64,000 bases of DNA from Bretschneidera sinensis. Lineage: Eukaryota; Streptophyta; Magnoliopsida; Brassicales; Akaniaceae. Both the position numbers and the translations under genes were made by a program. This document shows positions 32,746 through 45,182 of the stretch, one piece after another. How positions within the stretch are numbered: position 1 is the first letter of the stretch; every line of letters starts with the position of its first letter. Where the stretch lies: positions 86,465,001 through 86,529,000 of the forward strand of contig CM043698.1 of assembly GCA_023935145.1 (NCBI GenBank). The letters run 5' to 3'. The notes under the pieces are model-generated. The model was not told the origin of the DNA and did not search any database. It saw only the letters and a program-made list of their open reading frames with translations.

Positions 32746-33262
32746 GTAGCTTATATACATGGTTTAGGCTCAAGACTATTGAGCTTAATCTTTTGAGTTA
32801 TATTGGTGCCCATCCATGTATATTTAGCCCGTGTTCGTATGATCTCCCGTCTTGTGAAGTACCCGACCTTAACAAATTGGTATAAGAGCTTGGTTCGAAT
32901 TGGTCATGATCGTGTGACTCCCACAACCCTCATGGTTGAGTATGGTAAGTGTTTGTGTGCCCACGATTGGCTGCCCCATGATGACTCCCATGGTTGAGTT
33001 TGATTTGGTTTTCCTTGTTGATCGTGTGACCGATGGTTCCATTCAAGCGGGAGTTTGATATATAACTCACACGTGAGGAAGAAATTTGTTAAGATATCCA
33101 CATGTGAGTTATCCCACATCTGAAAGAAATAAAAAAAATAAGAGTATCTTATATACATGGTTTAGGTCCAAGACTCTTGAGCTTAAGCTTTTGAGTCATA
33201 TTGGTGTCTATCCATGTATATCTAGCCCGTGTTTGTATGGTGAAGTACTCCCAATTTTAACA
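32746..33262 (+). mobile_element. TRIM element (miniature LTR retrotransposon)
   Basis: Two direct repeats of about 92 bases (32751-32842 and 33149-33241, starting CTTATATACATGGTTTAGG) belong to short LTRs. The 3' LTR is 33087-33262 (TGTTAAGA...TTTAACA, 176 bp). The 5' LTR is truncated at its start and ends TTAACA at 32874. TGGTATAAGAGC at 32878-32889 is one base from the canonical primer site, and GAGGAAGAAATT at 33075-33086 serves as the polypurine tract. There is no coding capacity, as is normal for TRIMs. Confidence 0.8.
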
Positions 33263-33966
33263 ATATTAAAGGAAAAAAATTTGAAAATTACCATTTGAAT
33301 TTTCAAAGATTATTAACGAGTACTAATAAAGCTGCATGGAATCAGGAATACCCGATAATCTCTTAATTTGAAACCAAGGATATAGTATAATAATATAATT
33401 ATGTGATGACAGTGGAGGACTCTCCGATATAAATGACACAAGAATCTTCAGAAAAACTTCCTTCCACCTTGTGTTATTAGCTAGAAACACGACCAATATT
33501 GTCTTTAGATTGATCATGGATGATTTATTTGCACTAAAAATCATATCTTTTTTTTCTTCTTTACTATCTCCCTAAAAGCTTGCCATCTATGACGTGCAGT
33601 CATCATCTACATATTTAAACACAATCAATCAATAGCTGAATTAACTATACAATTAATTACTTTGCAGTTAAGTTAAAAGTTCAAAATAATAAATAATATT
33701 AATTTAGTATTAATGAATTAAGGAAATTAAAAGGAATTAAATTAAAGAAATAACCTTCTGTCATAGAGTAACCATTTTTTTTAATGGAAGCAGAACTGTA
33801 CAATGTATGTAAGTTATATAATAAAGCTAAAAAGTTCAAATTGAAATGACCTTAATTTAGAAATAAGTAATTACTAATTTAGGAAATTTGAGAAATAAAA
33901 GAAAAATTATGGGATGTTTTTTCCTTTTAATTCTTGGTGAGATAGTTTTCAGTCTTCACTGAAAGG

Positions 33967-34017
<51 letters not shown>

Positions 34018-35262
34018 AAATTAAAAGACTTTATCGTGTGATTTACTAAGAAAAGTCAAGTAAGGAATATATTAATTACGAAGTTGATGTGGATCTCTAA
34101 CTTGTTACAGTTGTGTGTGATTCATCATTTATCATGTAACTTTCAAAATGAACTGAAAAGGATGATCACAACACTGAGGGTTGATAATTGCACGATGCAT
34201 GTGCATTATGTTAGTGTATGACCAACACATGGGCCAAGGTTGTCCAAAACTCCATTATTGTTTCACACCAATTCACTTTTGCTAGTTCAATTTGTCATGT
34301 TGCAATAACTGTTTGTGAACGGTGGAGCTCTTGCTAGCCGTTGCAAAAGCGTATAGTAAATAATCTTAGCCGTTATGCTACCAATTTTCACTCCAATATA
34401 AAACCCAATTCATCTCCCATTTCAAAATAACAATTCATACCTTATACTTCGGTCATTCTACTACAAAATCTCTCTTAAATACTATTCTTGAATTCAAATA
34501 GTAATCAATTTTTTATAGCAATAATTTTGCTTTTGTATTGAATGCACAGTCATATAAATTATTATTATAGTTGAATCTTGAAAAGTAAATGTAAAACTAT
34601 ACAACGTATGATTACCATAAAATGATCAAAGTAATTACCATAAAATGACTTTCCATGTTTTTTTCCTCTCTATCCCTTATATATACATCTATTATTTTCC
34701 CCACTATAGTATACTAGGGTTCTAAACCTTTATCTTCTCTCTTCTTTTTTCAAACCTTTTCCCCATAAGCAGCAAGCTCTATGACTTTTCATTTGAAATC
34801 AAAGAAAATGAAATTCATTTCATTTTCAAATGAATTGAAAAAATAATTCATTTATAAATAAATTTTTATGTTTGATTTTCTTATGTTAAATTTAATAATT
34901 CATTTGAATTTTTCGTACTCAAAATATTTGAAATAAATAACGAATTCAAAAAAAAATACTAACATTAACAATTCATGATTGGCAAAGCCATAACCCTTTG
35001 TACATTGAAATGTCACATGGTTTATGAAAGACCAAGTTAAGTTGCAAGAGATGTAATTAAAGATATACCTAGTTTTAAACAAAATGCAGTTTTTGTACCA
35101 CCAAAAAAACAACAAGCAGTTTTCCTAATTTAAAAAAAAAATCTTTTTTATTTGTAGATGATTATGATCCGGTGACCCAAAACATTGGGTCGACATGCAC
35201 GACATTGAATCGGATCGGTCGATTCGATTGGTTGTATTGTGAATCGAAGATCGGACTGGTTC
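33263..35262. other. AT-rich intergenic region
   Basis: I recognise no gene or element ends in these 2 kb except the AT microsatellite. Around 33310-33540 the minus strand has a 73-codon open frame with no known motif. The last 120 bases before 35263 are rich in GGATCGG/ATTCGATT words. Confidence 0.4.
33971..34014. repeat. (AT)n microsatellite
   Basis: A run of 22 uninterrupted AT dinucleotides. Confidence 0.98.
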
Positions 35263-35267
35263 GATTC

Positions 35268-35477
35268 TGTAAACTTTTAGAAAAAATGAATATCTGATGT
35301 ATTGAATATGAGGCCTTTTTCGACTATATGTACAAAATAATCTTAACTAATTACAAGGAGATAATTGAGAGATGAGATAAATAAGAAAACTAATAATTGA
35401 GAGATGAGATAAATAAGAAAACTAACTCCTAGAAAATAGAAACAAAGTTATTTAATGGGATTCTATCTTTTCCAACA
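35268..35477 (-). repeat. 3' LTR of the short copia (with internal duplication)
   Basis: 210 bp, TGTTGGAAAAG...TTTACA in element orientation. It carries a second copy of about 32 bases (TGAGAGATGAGATAAATAAG core) at about 35364-35425 that the other LTR lacks. Confidence 0.93.
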
Positions 35478-35484
35478 CTCCCCC

Positions 35485-35903
35485 TCAAGTTGGTGAATAT
35501 GCATCCTTCATTCTCAGCTTGCTTATAAGTCGTTGGAATGCTTCATTGTTCAATCCTTTTGTAAGTACATCAGCAAGTTGATTATTTGTTGGGACGTACA
35601 GTGTGTAGATTAATCTGTTGTCCAGCTTCTCTTTTATGAAATGTCTATCTACCTCAATATGCTTTGTCCAGTCATGCTGAACGGGATTACGAGCGATGTT
35701 GATAGCCGACTTGTTGTCACAAAATAGCCTCATAGGTCCATCTCACTTGATCTTTAAGTCTTCCAGAATTATTTTGAGCCACAGTAATTCACAAACTCCT
35801 TGCGCCATCGCCCGAAACTCTACTTCAGCACATGATCTTGCCACTACATTCTGCTTCTTACTCCTCCATGTTACAAGATTGCCTCATAGGAAAGTGCAAT
35901 AGC
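35485..35903 (-). pseudogene. copia RNase H
   Basis: The 35733-35485 frame encodes LFCDNKSAINIARNPVQHD, KHIEVDRHFIKEK and ends MKDAYSPT then stop. The upstream part reads KKQNVVARSCAEVEFRAMAQ at about 35860-35800 in another frame, including the SxAExE active-site block. The stop lies a few bases before the polypurine tract. Confidence 0.87.
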
Positions 35904-37469
35904 TTATCGTGGACCTTCTATTAATCGGTGATCCTGCATAGTCATCATATGTATACGCCTCAAGGAATAACCCTGTGTTTCTTCTAAATAGAATCCCTTG
36001 TCCTGGATTAGCCTTAGGCAATGTAGTATGCGATGGACAGCTTGTAGATGAACTTCTCTCGGGTTGTGCATAAATTGGTTGACAACACTCACGGCATAAG
36101 CAATGTCTGACCATGTGTGGGCAAGGTATATGAGCTTCCTAACCAGTCTCTGGTACCTCTCCTTATCCACGGCTGGATCATCTTTTGCTTCTCCAAGTCT
36201 ATGATTTTGTTCAATCGGTGTGGAAATTGGTTTACATGCCGACTTTCCTGTTTCCTTAAGGAGATCAATCACATATTTCTGTTGTGAGATAAAGATTCCT
36301 TCTCTAGAATGACATACTTCAATTCCTAGAAAGTATTTTAACCTCCCAAGTTCTTTTATCTCAAATTCACTAACAAGACATCTTCGTAGAGCTTCCTTCT
36401 CCTTCTCATCATTTCCTGTGACTACTATGTCATCGACGTACACCAAAAAGGTCGTTACTTCCCCTGCATCCGAGTGTTTTATGAAGAGTGTATGATCTCC
36501 CTGACTTTGCTTGTATCCAGTGGATAGCATCAGTTTGGTGAATCTTTTGAACCAAGCTCGTGGAGATTGTTTTATGCCGTAGGGCACCTTCCTTAGCTTG
36601 CAGACTTTGTTGCCTCTCAGTTTCTACTCATATCCTGGAAGAATGTCCATGTATATCTCCTCTTCTAATTCACCATGAAGAAAGGCATTTTTACATCAAA
36701 TTGCTCCAAATACCAGTTGAAATTAGCAACCAATGACAACAAAACTCTCACCGTGTTCATCTTAGCTACTGGAGCAAATGTCTCTTGATAGTTTACACCA
36801 TAGGTCTGCGTATATCCTTTCGCCATGAGTCTGGCTTTGTACTTTTCAAGAGAGCCATCTGACTGATATTTTACGGTAAACACCCACTTGCAGCCCACAG
36901 CCTTCTTTCCAAGTGGTAAGTCAACTATTTCCCACGTCCGGTTCTTCTCTAGTGCCTGCATTTCTTCACTCATAGAATTTCTCCAATTCTCATTAGATAA
37001 TGCCTCAGATAAAGTATCAGGAATATGAATAGAGTTTAGACTGACTAGAAAGGTCCTATGTGAGGGTGAGAATTTCTCAAAAAAGATGAATTTTGCCAAA
37101 GGATACAATGGGTGTTTTGTGCATTCTCTTGTGCCTTTCTTAATAGCAATTGGGAGATCATGATCTGTTATTAATTGAGATTGGTCAGAAATTGTATTTA
37201 CCTCATTCTCAGGATTAGGAGTTGAAGCTTAAACTTGCATAGGATTAGGATCCGAGTCTCTTCTCCTTGAATAAGCCTGCACAAATCGCATAGAGTCATG
37301 CACATATCTCATGGACCTGCCCATAATGGTTCCAGTGTGGGCGGGTGTGGGTGTTGACACCAGTTGGAATGGTTCGGCTGGAATTACATCAGATGGGGCT
37401 GATGTTGACACTGGCTGGAATGGTTTGGGCGATACAGGTGGGTTAGCTAGAGCTAGTTTAGCTGGAATT
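35904..37469 (-). pseudogene. copia reverse transcriptase
   Basis: A proline- and serine-rich linker is followed by the 37108-36665 frame, with WRNSMSEEMQALEKNRTW, GCKWVFTVKYQSDGSLEKYK and FAPVAKMNTVRVLLSL. The 36587-35904 frame begins MPYGIKQSPRAWFKRFTKLM and has the catalytic YVDDIVVTG at about 36444-36418, then GRLKYFLGIEV. A break near 36600-36665 removes the frame in the LYGLKQ region. It is nearly intact otherwise. Confidence 0.9.
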
Positions 37470-38856
37470 AGATCATATAGGGCTGATCCAGTCGACACAA
37501 CTGACTCATAAGTAGGTAGATCGAGTAGAAACATGTCTTTATCCTTATCGTCACTAAATGAAGTACCCCCTGAAGATAAGGCTGGTTAAAGTTTGGTTTT
37601 GTTTCCTCAAAAGTGATATCTATGGAGACAAAGAATTTATGTGCAGGTGGATGGTAGCATTTGTATCCTTTCTGGGTGGACGAAGAACCTACAAACACAC
37701 ACTTAAGAGCCCTTAGATCTAATTTTCCTTTGTTTCAACTATGACCATGGACAAAAGCAATGCAGCTGAAGATTCTTGGAGTAAGGTTATTTGTTGTACA
37801 AAGGTCGGGATAGAATTAGGACATTGTTTCCATTGGTGACTTAAACCCTAGCACCCGAGAAGGTAGACAATTAATCATATAAGCAGTTGTGAGTACGGCT
37901 TCCCCCTAATAATGTTTTGGAACATTTTGGTGAAAGAGAAATGCTTGGGTTGTGGCTAGCAAGTGACCATTTTTCCTCTCTGCCACTCCATTTTGTTATG
38001 GAGTATCAACGCATGAGGATTCATAGATGATTCCTTCTTTTTGAAAATATAGAGATAGAACTTAATAAAAATAATCCCTTGCTTTGTCTGATCGGAATCT
38101 TTTGATTGTTACCCCAAATTGGTTTTGAATCATGTTGTGGAAGTTTGGGAGTACACTACTTACATCTGATTTATGTTTAAGAGGAAAGATCCAAGAAACC
38201 CTAGTACAATCGTCAACGAAAGAGACAAACCAACGAAAATGAGACACATTTAGAACTGTAGAGGGTCCCCATATATCACTGTGAATCAAATAAAATGGAA
38301 CTGAAATTTTATTATTGCTGATTGGAAAAAGTACACGTTTGTGCTTCGCAAACTCACATATATCACAATGAAATTGTTCAACACCTAGACCTCTAAACAA
38401 AGTAGGAAACATAGTTTTCAAGATTCCAAAAGATGGATGACCAAGTCTAAAATGGTGGAGCCAAATAGTGTCTTTATTGAATGATGATAGAAATGAAAAA
38501 GATAAATTATTTTTGACCATATGTGACTTGTTTGATTCTTCAAGATAGTAGAGCCTGTTTCTCTCCTTAGCAAGTCCAATCTTCTTCCTCGAAACCTGGT
38601 CCTGAAAAACACATTGAGAATGATTGAAAAGTATATTACAATTCATATCATATGTGAGCTTTTGAATGGATATTAAGTTGGTGGACAACTTTGGGACATG
38701 AAGAACATTTTTTAAAGTAAGAGAATGACTGATATTAATATCTCCTAGACCAGCTACAGTAGTTAAAGAACCATCAGCAACTATTATTTTTTGATTGCTA
38801 GGACATGGAGAGTAGGTGCTAAAATTTATTGAAGAATGAGTCATATGGTTTGTGGC
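37470..38856 (-). pseudogene. copia protease end and integrase
   Basis: The 38844-38062 frame (260 residues) carries KIIVADGSLTTVAGLGDI, LKNVLHVPKLSTNLISIQKL, then LHHFRLGHPSFGIL and CDICEFAKHKR (HHCC zinc module). The catalytic core follows with IHSDIWGPS and FRSDKARDYF, where the usual GxE after the second Asp is altered. Beyond 38062 the core continues broken to CVFVGSSSTQKGYKCYHPP at about 37695. Stops occur near 38060 and 37730. Confidence 0.87.
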
Positions 38857-39200
38857 TCATGAGTTAATGACCCATAAATTTCTGATAGTTTTATCTGAGA
38901 CATTTAGTCCTTGAGAAAATGAGAACTTACCTGAGAATGCAAGAGAGCATAAACCACTAGGTTTTTCCAGCGATCCCAGAAGTCCCCTTAGCTTTTCTAG
39001 CTCCTCTATACTAAGCATACCTTGGTTTGAACCTGGTTGATTCCTGGTGAAATAGGATTGATTTCGTTGTTGTCCTCCTTGGTTTCCCCACTTCATATAA
39101 TTCTTCCCATTTAGCCTGTACGCTGCTTGAATATTCTGCAGATCACCTTAAGTCGGATGATTGGGAACTTTTGTGGGCATGGTGGTGTTTTCAACCATGG
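38857..39200 (-). pseudogene. copia gag with large internal deletion
   Basis: An ATG near 39199 opens MVENTTMPTKVPNHPT, then stop, then AAYRLNGKNYMKW at about 39115. This is the N-terminus of a common plant copia Gag. It then jumps directly to GNQGGQQRNQSYF, the glutamine-rich tail that normally follows the zinc knuckle. Most of the capsid and the CCHC box are absent. The frame continues to LWVINS, the start of the protease, where the expected DSGATDHM reads NS then stop then ATNHM. Confidence 0.8.
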
Positions 39201-39333
39201 TGGGTTAATGATGGAGAAGAAGGCAAGATTAGAGGGAAGAAAAAATTGGCGATAAAGGTCAGAGGTATGGACGGCTATAAAGGCCAAAACAGATGAAGCG
39301 ATGAAGGCTTTGGAATTTCCAGAAAAAACCTTA

Positions 39334-39347
39334 AAGCTCTGATACCA
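39334..39347 (-). promoter_or_regulatory. Primer-binding site of the short copia
   Basis: On the minus strand TGGTATCAGAGCTT directly follows the 5' LTR end CA. It is the initiator tRNA-Met type. Confidence 0.9.
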
Positions 39348-39526
39348 TGTAAACTCTAAAAAAAAAATGAATATCTGATGTATTGAATATGAGGCATTTT
39401 TCGGCTATATGTACAGAATAATCTTAGCTAATTACAAGGAGATAATTGATAGATGAGATAAATAAGAAAACTAACTCTTAGAAAATAGAAACAAAGTTAG
39501 TTAGTGGGATTCTATCTTTTCCAACA
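39348..39526 (-). repeat. 5' LTR of the short copia
   Basis: 179 bp, matching 35268-35477 apart from roughly a dozen substitutions and the duplication. Confidence 0.93.
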
Positions 39527-39531
39527 GATTC

Positions 39532-42489
39532 TTTAATTACTTGGATCGCTTTGATGTTTATTCGTAGAAAATATTTTTTTATTTTCGTTTTTAACACTTT
39601 CTTTAACAATTAGTACATTCTTCACATTATTTAAAAAATATTTATTGGTGTCAAGCTTAACATTTAGTTAAAGCTTCCCCTTGACCTATTTCAAATTTTT
39701 CCAAACAAATAACAACCTTACAATAATGTACCATTCTAGTCGTACTTCAACTTAAAGTCTAAAATGCTTTGACTATTTATCAATTTATGAAGTAGTTGAT
39801 TCATTGTGCACTATACAAATATCCATCAAAATGTAAACTTTGAGACAATTAGTGCACATCATGAAGAAAAAGTATTCAATCCACCACTCCACTATATCCA
39901 TTAAAAAAGAAAAATGTTAAGTTGGTCCAGGAGATCCCATCTAATTGTCCAAATAAAAAATAAAATATTTTTTAAGTCTTACAAATTCCTCTTTGTAATC
40001 CATAAAAAAAAAATCCTCTTTGTAAGAGATCTTATTCATCTCCTTCTTCACTTTTTAGTTGTGTCTTCTACAGTCTTGCTCTTCTTAAACTAATAAATCA
40101 ATACCAATTTATCAAGATTCAACACCAACAATAATCAAATTTTGTCTTTTGTTTGCATTTTTCTCTAAACTTCATGGAATTGAGTTCAAAATTTGGTAAT
40201 ACTTTCTCTCTCTTTTTCTCTTTAATCATTTTATCTTATAATTATTATTTGTTTAATTAACGTTATTGATGATATGATAATAAATTTGATACATCTACAT
40301 GTTAATTTACATTCTATTTTATTAGATTTTCATTTGTTCAAAGTTTCAAACTTTAACCCACCACGCATTAATTCATCATTAATTTAAAGAGAGATAAACC
40401 TAATTTATGAAAATCAAGCATAGTCAAACAAACTAATCAATCAAAAAGTAATTACTCTCAATGAAGAAGATAATAAAAGATTATTATATAGAGACTTCAA
40501 ACCCTAACCTACCACCATTTGACTGACCGATTACTTCGTCATGTGCTCACTTTTCAGCAACAATTGAAAAAGCATTTGTAAAAAAAGACTTCAGAACATG
40601 ATATATGATGACTTTCTTACAGTTACTTTATTTATCTATATTGAAAAAGAGATTGTTGAAAAATATTTGTACAAAAATAATTATAGATGAATTTGATTTG
40701 ATGAAAAATCATCGAGCACGTCTTTTATAAGCTCGTTTTCTTTTTTTGATACACAGTTATATGTAACGTTAAAAGGAGACAAATTTTTCCATGAAAAATA
40801 AGACACTTTTGTACAATCTTTTATATATAACCTAAACTTTATTTAAAGAAAGTCATTTTTTTTTAAGTTTAAATCTATTTGCATCACCCATATTTAATTT
40901 TCTTACATAAATATTTCACCCCTAAGTTGAAATTCTTGGCTCTGCTATGCTTTCCAACATAATATTGGAAAAGTTATTAAAAAACTTTTTGTTATTTTGC
41001 ATCTATCCAATATTATGTTGAAAAAAAAAGTGTTATTTTTCAAATTATGTTAAGATTGTGCAAATTTTTAAAGAAAATGTGAAGGAAAATAGATTAAACA
41101 TAGAAAATATTTTTCACAACTAAACACAACTTGAAATTCTACTAATTTCTAATGATGTGATAAAATCATAACTCATATTTATCCATGCATAACTAAAACA
41201 GAACCATTCCATTATCACCAAATTCACAACTGTTAAGAATTGTGCAACAATCAAAAGAAAATAGACACAAAGACTTATGTGGCTCGAAGATAAAATTCTT
41301 ATGTCCACGGCGATGATGAAAGAGATTCACTATAGTAAATAGAGTTAAAAAATTGCAAAGAGATAGAACTCTCAAAACTCTAATTCTCAAAACACCCAAA
41401 TTTAGGGGCTACCACAAACTTAATAAAAAAAATATTAAATCATAGCAAACTCTAGACTAGTTAATCATCCCCACATAAACCGTGAACCCCCCAACAGTAA
41501 GCCCCTGATAGACCTCTACTGTTGCTCCACTCCATTGTGTTCTGCTCTGCTCCGGTACTAGTTTTGTGCCTAAATAATTTAAAACAATTTAACAATAACT
41601 TTCTCTTCTTCTCTTGTCTATCTTTCACATCCTCTCCATATTTTTAGGATTTCTCTCTTTCTCTCCTTTTCTCTTTCTATCTCTTTCCCTTTCTCTCTCA
41701 AACCCCGTTAAACTTCATTAAATAACAATTGAAGTATCTATTAATAAATAAATAGTTTGATTTGGTTTGACTAAAAATTTTCTGTAAATTTTAAAAAATA
41801 AGCAACAACTTAAAAGTAACTTTTGGGATAAGATCACGTTTAATCCTTACCTCTCCAATTTCCTCCAATTTATGGTAAATAATAAACCACATCAATAATA
41901 ATAGAATCGAGGGTGGAAAACATGCCACATCACTTAATCATGTTTTCATGCTTAGAAATTTGGTAAGCAAGACAAGCCTAGACTATGTTTTTGGCAAGAT
42001 ATATCTCTCAAGCATATAGTTGAGGCACCCTTATACAAAACCATATCTTGGTTGCATGTGGGTTCGGAACACTACAAAGCTTTAATTTGTTATACAAATT
42101 TTACCAGATATTGTCCATATCAGTTCTGTGTTAAGATGTATTGAAACTCCATTTTCAATTCGCTAATATCATGTTTTGATCCAATTAGATCCATGGGTAT
42201 TTAATTTCATTTTACAGAAAACAATAAACTAGGAATTAACTTCATATTTTAATTTATTTTTGATATTTTAAACATATACTCCCACCAAGCATGATGCAAA
42301 ACCCAAAACATATTTCTCACGATTTATTCAAACATCAAGTTGATATTTGTCAAATCCAAACCTATGTAAAATCACTAACAATTTAAAAAAAAAATATATA
42401 GATTGATGAAAAAATAAGAAGGAAAAAGAGTCGAAGACTATACAAAGATAAGCACTTCACATTTCACGATGAGTGAGAAACTGAGAGTT
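39532..42489. other. AT-rich intergenic region
   Basis: No gene is recognised in these 3 kb. The words TGAAAATATTTTTC and CAATATTATGTTG recur in both orientations (39560-39640, 40930-41115) and resemble degraded miniature transposons also hinted at in 44700-44850. A possible solo LTR is at 41231-41495. Confidence 0.4.
41231..41495. repeat. Possible solo LTR
   Basis: The stretch starts TGTTAAGAATTGTGCAAC and ends CCCCCCAACA. It contains TTATGTGGCTCGAAG and TATGTCCACGG words common in copia LTRs. No target duplication or partner was found. Confidence 0.35.
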
Positions 42490-42497
42490 GTAAAGAG

Positions 42498-44675
42498 TAG
42501 GGTTGAACAACAAAAACTAATATTCGATTCGAACTAGATATTTGAACCGAAAAATAGGATGTTCGAAGTTTTTCGGATCGAATCGGATATTTTTTAAAAA
42601 ATTCGGATATTGGTTCGGATCGGATCACAGATTTTTTATGAAGCGGGTATCCGATCCGACCCAATAGCTTCCACCATCAAGGTGGCCCACCGTGCCTTCG
42701 TGTCGTGTCGTGTCGTGTCATTCCTCCCTCTCTTTCGTTTCGTGTCGTGCTTTTAAAAACCTCAACCTGGCACAGCCCAAGGCCTACATGGCTACTGGGC
42801 CGTGTCGGGTCGTGTCGTGCTGGTTCATGGGCCTTATAGGTATATATTGATTTTTTTTTCTTTTTTTGTTGAAAATAGCAAAAAAAATTATAAATATTGA
42901 ATTGAATGCTTATAATTGTATAGAAAAAATAATCATTTTATTGATGAATTTAAACATTACAAATAACTTAAAATTGAACAAAAACAATATAAACAAATAA
43001 CTTAAAAATTACAACTCCCAAAAATATTCCAAATATATAACTTACAAAAACAACATATAAAATAAAGAAATAAGATGAAATGCCTTACATATAGACGAAA
43101 TATAAAAAATCAAATTAGAAATTTTATAAAAAAAAATTAGTAAACATTAAATATTATTAATAATTACAAAAAGGTATTTTTATAACCTTTTTGACCTTTA
43201 AATAAAAACTTGTCTAATTCCTAGACAAACAACTTTAGAAATTGAATGATGAGCTACCTAACCACGCTAGATAGTTAAGTTTCATTGGGTGGATTAAAAA
43301 TAAGAATATTATATGATTTCCTCTTAGTATTTTAGTTCATTGTATCAAATGTTATTTTGCTAAAATCAATTAATTATAACTTTAATATTTAAATTAAAAA
43401 TTCACAAATGACACTTTTGTGTGTAAATATTTGTTTAGGTTTGATTTAATTTATATTAATGTGTGATTTTAGGTGAATTTGTTTCATTTATGAATGAGTA
43501 GATCATGTGCCATTATGTTAAGAATACGGTAATAATTTTCATTTTTTTTTCACCTTCTTAAAATATCAAATTTATCATCATCTAATTCTTCTTGTCTCAT
43601 TATTATAGTGGCATAAAACTATATATAATTTTGAATTTATTAAATGTTATGGTTGTGCCTTGTGTCGTGCTTCATGTCAGGTCGTGTCTCGTGCTGTGCC
43701 TCAGGTCGGACTAAGCCGTGCTGGACCTTGTGTCGTACCGTACTGTGCCTTTTTTCCGTGTCGTGGGCCTCAAAAGCTAGGCTCAACACCGCACGAGGAA
43801 TAATATCATGCCAAGCACGACACGACACGACCCATGGAAGTGTGGGCCTTGCTTGGCCGTGCCAAATTAGTTTCGGCTCATTGCCATCCCTACTTTTATC
43901 CAACTATTTAAAATCTTATTTTTTTTCCCTAACCCTATCCTCATCCTTTCCCCATCCCTTCCCCATCTGCTGTCTCTTAATAGATAATATCCCTCTCATT
44001 CCTCGCACAAGTTATCTCTTGTCCTTTTCTCTCTCATGTGAATCTCTCCCTCTCATCTATCTCTTTCCTTCTTTTTTCTCTTTTTCTGTCACTCTTTCTT
44101 GGAAACGCAAGCATGCCACTGCCGCCAGCAACATCGCACTTTTCTAGCACCGGACAATAATTACTTGCGTCTAGTATTTGCGTCGCACTTTGATTCTCAC
44201 TTTCTTTTGCAGATATGGGTTTTCATTTTAACTGTTTGGAAAATATCTTGCATTTGAAGTGGGAGAATAAAAAAAAAAAAACATATTTTTTTAACTCTTT
44301 TGATCCATTTAGGAATGCAACTTTTGAAAAATTAACTAAGCTTTTGATGGGCTTGTGAACGACTCCTTACTGTGGCTTTCCATCTCATTAATTCTTTTTG
44401 CTATTCTTTATAGCTATAATTTCTGGTTTAGTTGCATTATGATTTGTGTAAATGCAATAATATTGTAGTTTGTTAGGAATTTGATCGGATCGGATATTGT
44501 TGAAATTAGTTGTTTTTATATTTTTTTTATTGAAATCTAAATCAAGTGAAAAAACAGTTCGAATATCCGAACCGAACCACCGGATAACCAATGGATCAAA
44601 TATCCGAAATTTACAAATCGAATTTTTAATGTTCAGAAAATTTCGGATCGGATATCTGTACCATGCTCAGCCTTA
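42498..44675. mobile_element. hAT-type DNA transposon, 2.18 kb, nonautonomous
   Basis: The 8-bp duplication GTAAAGAG flanks it exactly (42490-42497 and 44676-44683). The ends are imperfect inverted repeats: TAGGGTTGAACA at left and TAAGGCTGAGCA read inward from the right. Subterminal GGATCGGATAT words occur on both sides (42565-42660, 44480-44660). There is no transposase ORF. The middle (42670-43890) is a different, GC-rich sequence full of CGTGTCGTGTCGTGC in both orientations. That middle ends ATTGCCATCCCTA, another hAT-like terminus, so a second element is probably nested inside. Confidence 0.85.
42670..43892. repeat. GTGTCGTG-rich nested segment
   Basis: CGTGTCGTGTCGTGC words lie at 42697-42830 and 43650-43835, partly inverted, around an AT-rich core (42840-43640). 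On the minus strand the right edge starts TAGGGATGGCAATGAGCC, a familiar nonautonomous hAT end. The left edge and an 8-bp duplication were not found. Confidence 0.5.
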
Positions 44676-44857
44676 GTAAAGAGGGGGCATTTTTAGGGTG
44701 CGTTTAGTATTTGAAAATATTTTTCATTTTCTATCTCCATTTTCCTTAACACTTTCTTCAACAATTTGGACATTCTTAATATGATTTTAAAAAAATAACA
44801 CTTCTTTTTCCAATATAATATTAGAAAATTGGAAAATTAAAAGAAAAAAAAGTTACT

Positions 44858-45182
44858 TATGGCATCTTGCTCAATGGATATTGCAAGGCTAAAAGGATAG
44901 AGGACAAAATTCATATCCTGAACTCTTATACGTGATTTGTACCAATCAGGTTGTATAAGAGCTTTTCAAAGAGATGTGTGCTCGTGGTGAACATCCTAAT
45001 TTCATAAGTTACTCGACTTTGTTGGATGCCTTATAAAAATGAATGTCTTTATTAGGCATTGATAATGTTCTAAGTGATGCAAAAAAGTATGATGGTTACT
45101 TGAATATGTGAAAGAATTATTTTGTAGCTTCAATGTGCAAGGTTTGCAACCCAATGCTAAGACATATACGACAGTGTTACAT
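44858..45182 (+). pseudogene. Pentatricopeptide-repeat (PPR) gene fragment
   Basis: The frame from 44858 reads YGILLNGYCKAKRIED, then after a frame change LFKEMCARGEHPNFISYSTL at about 44959, then LDAL then stop. A third frame change gives KNYFVASMCKVCNPMLRH, corresponding to the next repeat. These are successive 35-residue P-class PPR motifs, the RNA-binding repeats of plant organelle proteins. At least four stops or frameshifts and a 300-base length show a dead fragment. No organelle-targeting N-terminus is present. Confidence 0.82.

Larger units (their letters stand above)
35268..39526 (-). mobile_element. Complete short Ty1/copia element
   Basis: The element is 4,259 bp long, coded on the minus strand, with LTRs at 35268-35477 and 39348-39526 and the duplication GATTC at 35263-35267 and 39527-39531. 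The polypurine tract CAACTTGAGGGGGAG is at 35492-35478. Most of gag is deleted, but protease, integrase, RT and RNase H follow in order. Several frame breaks exist. Confidence 0.95.

Noticed and set aside
43644..44147. 167-codon plus-strand ORF with Cys/Ser-rich wording
   Set aside because: It follows the CGTGTCGTG repeat and a pyrimidine-rich tract. No homology is seen, and composition explains it.
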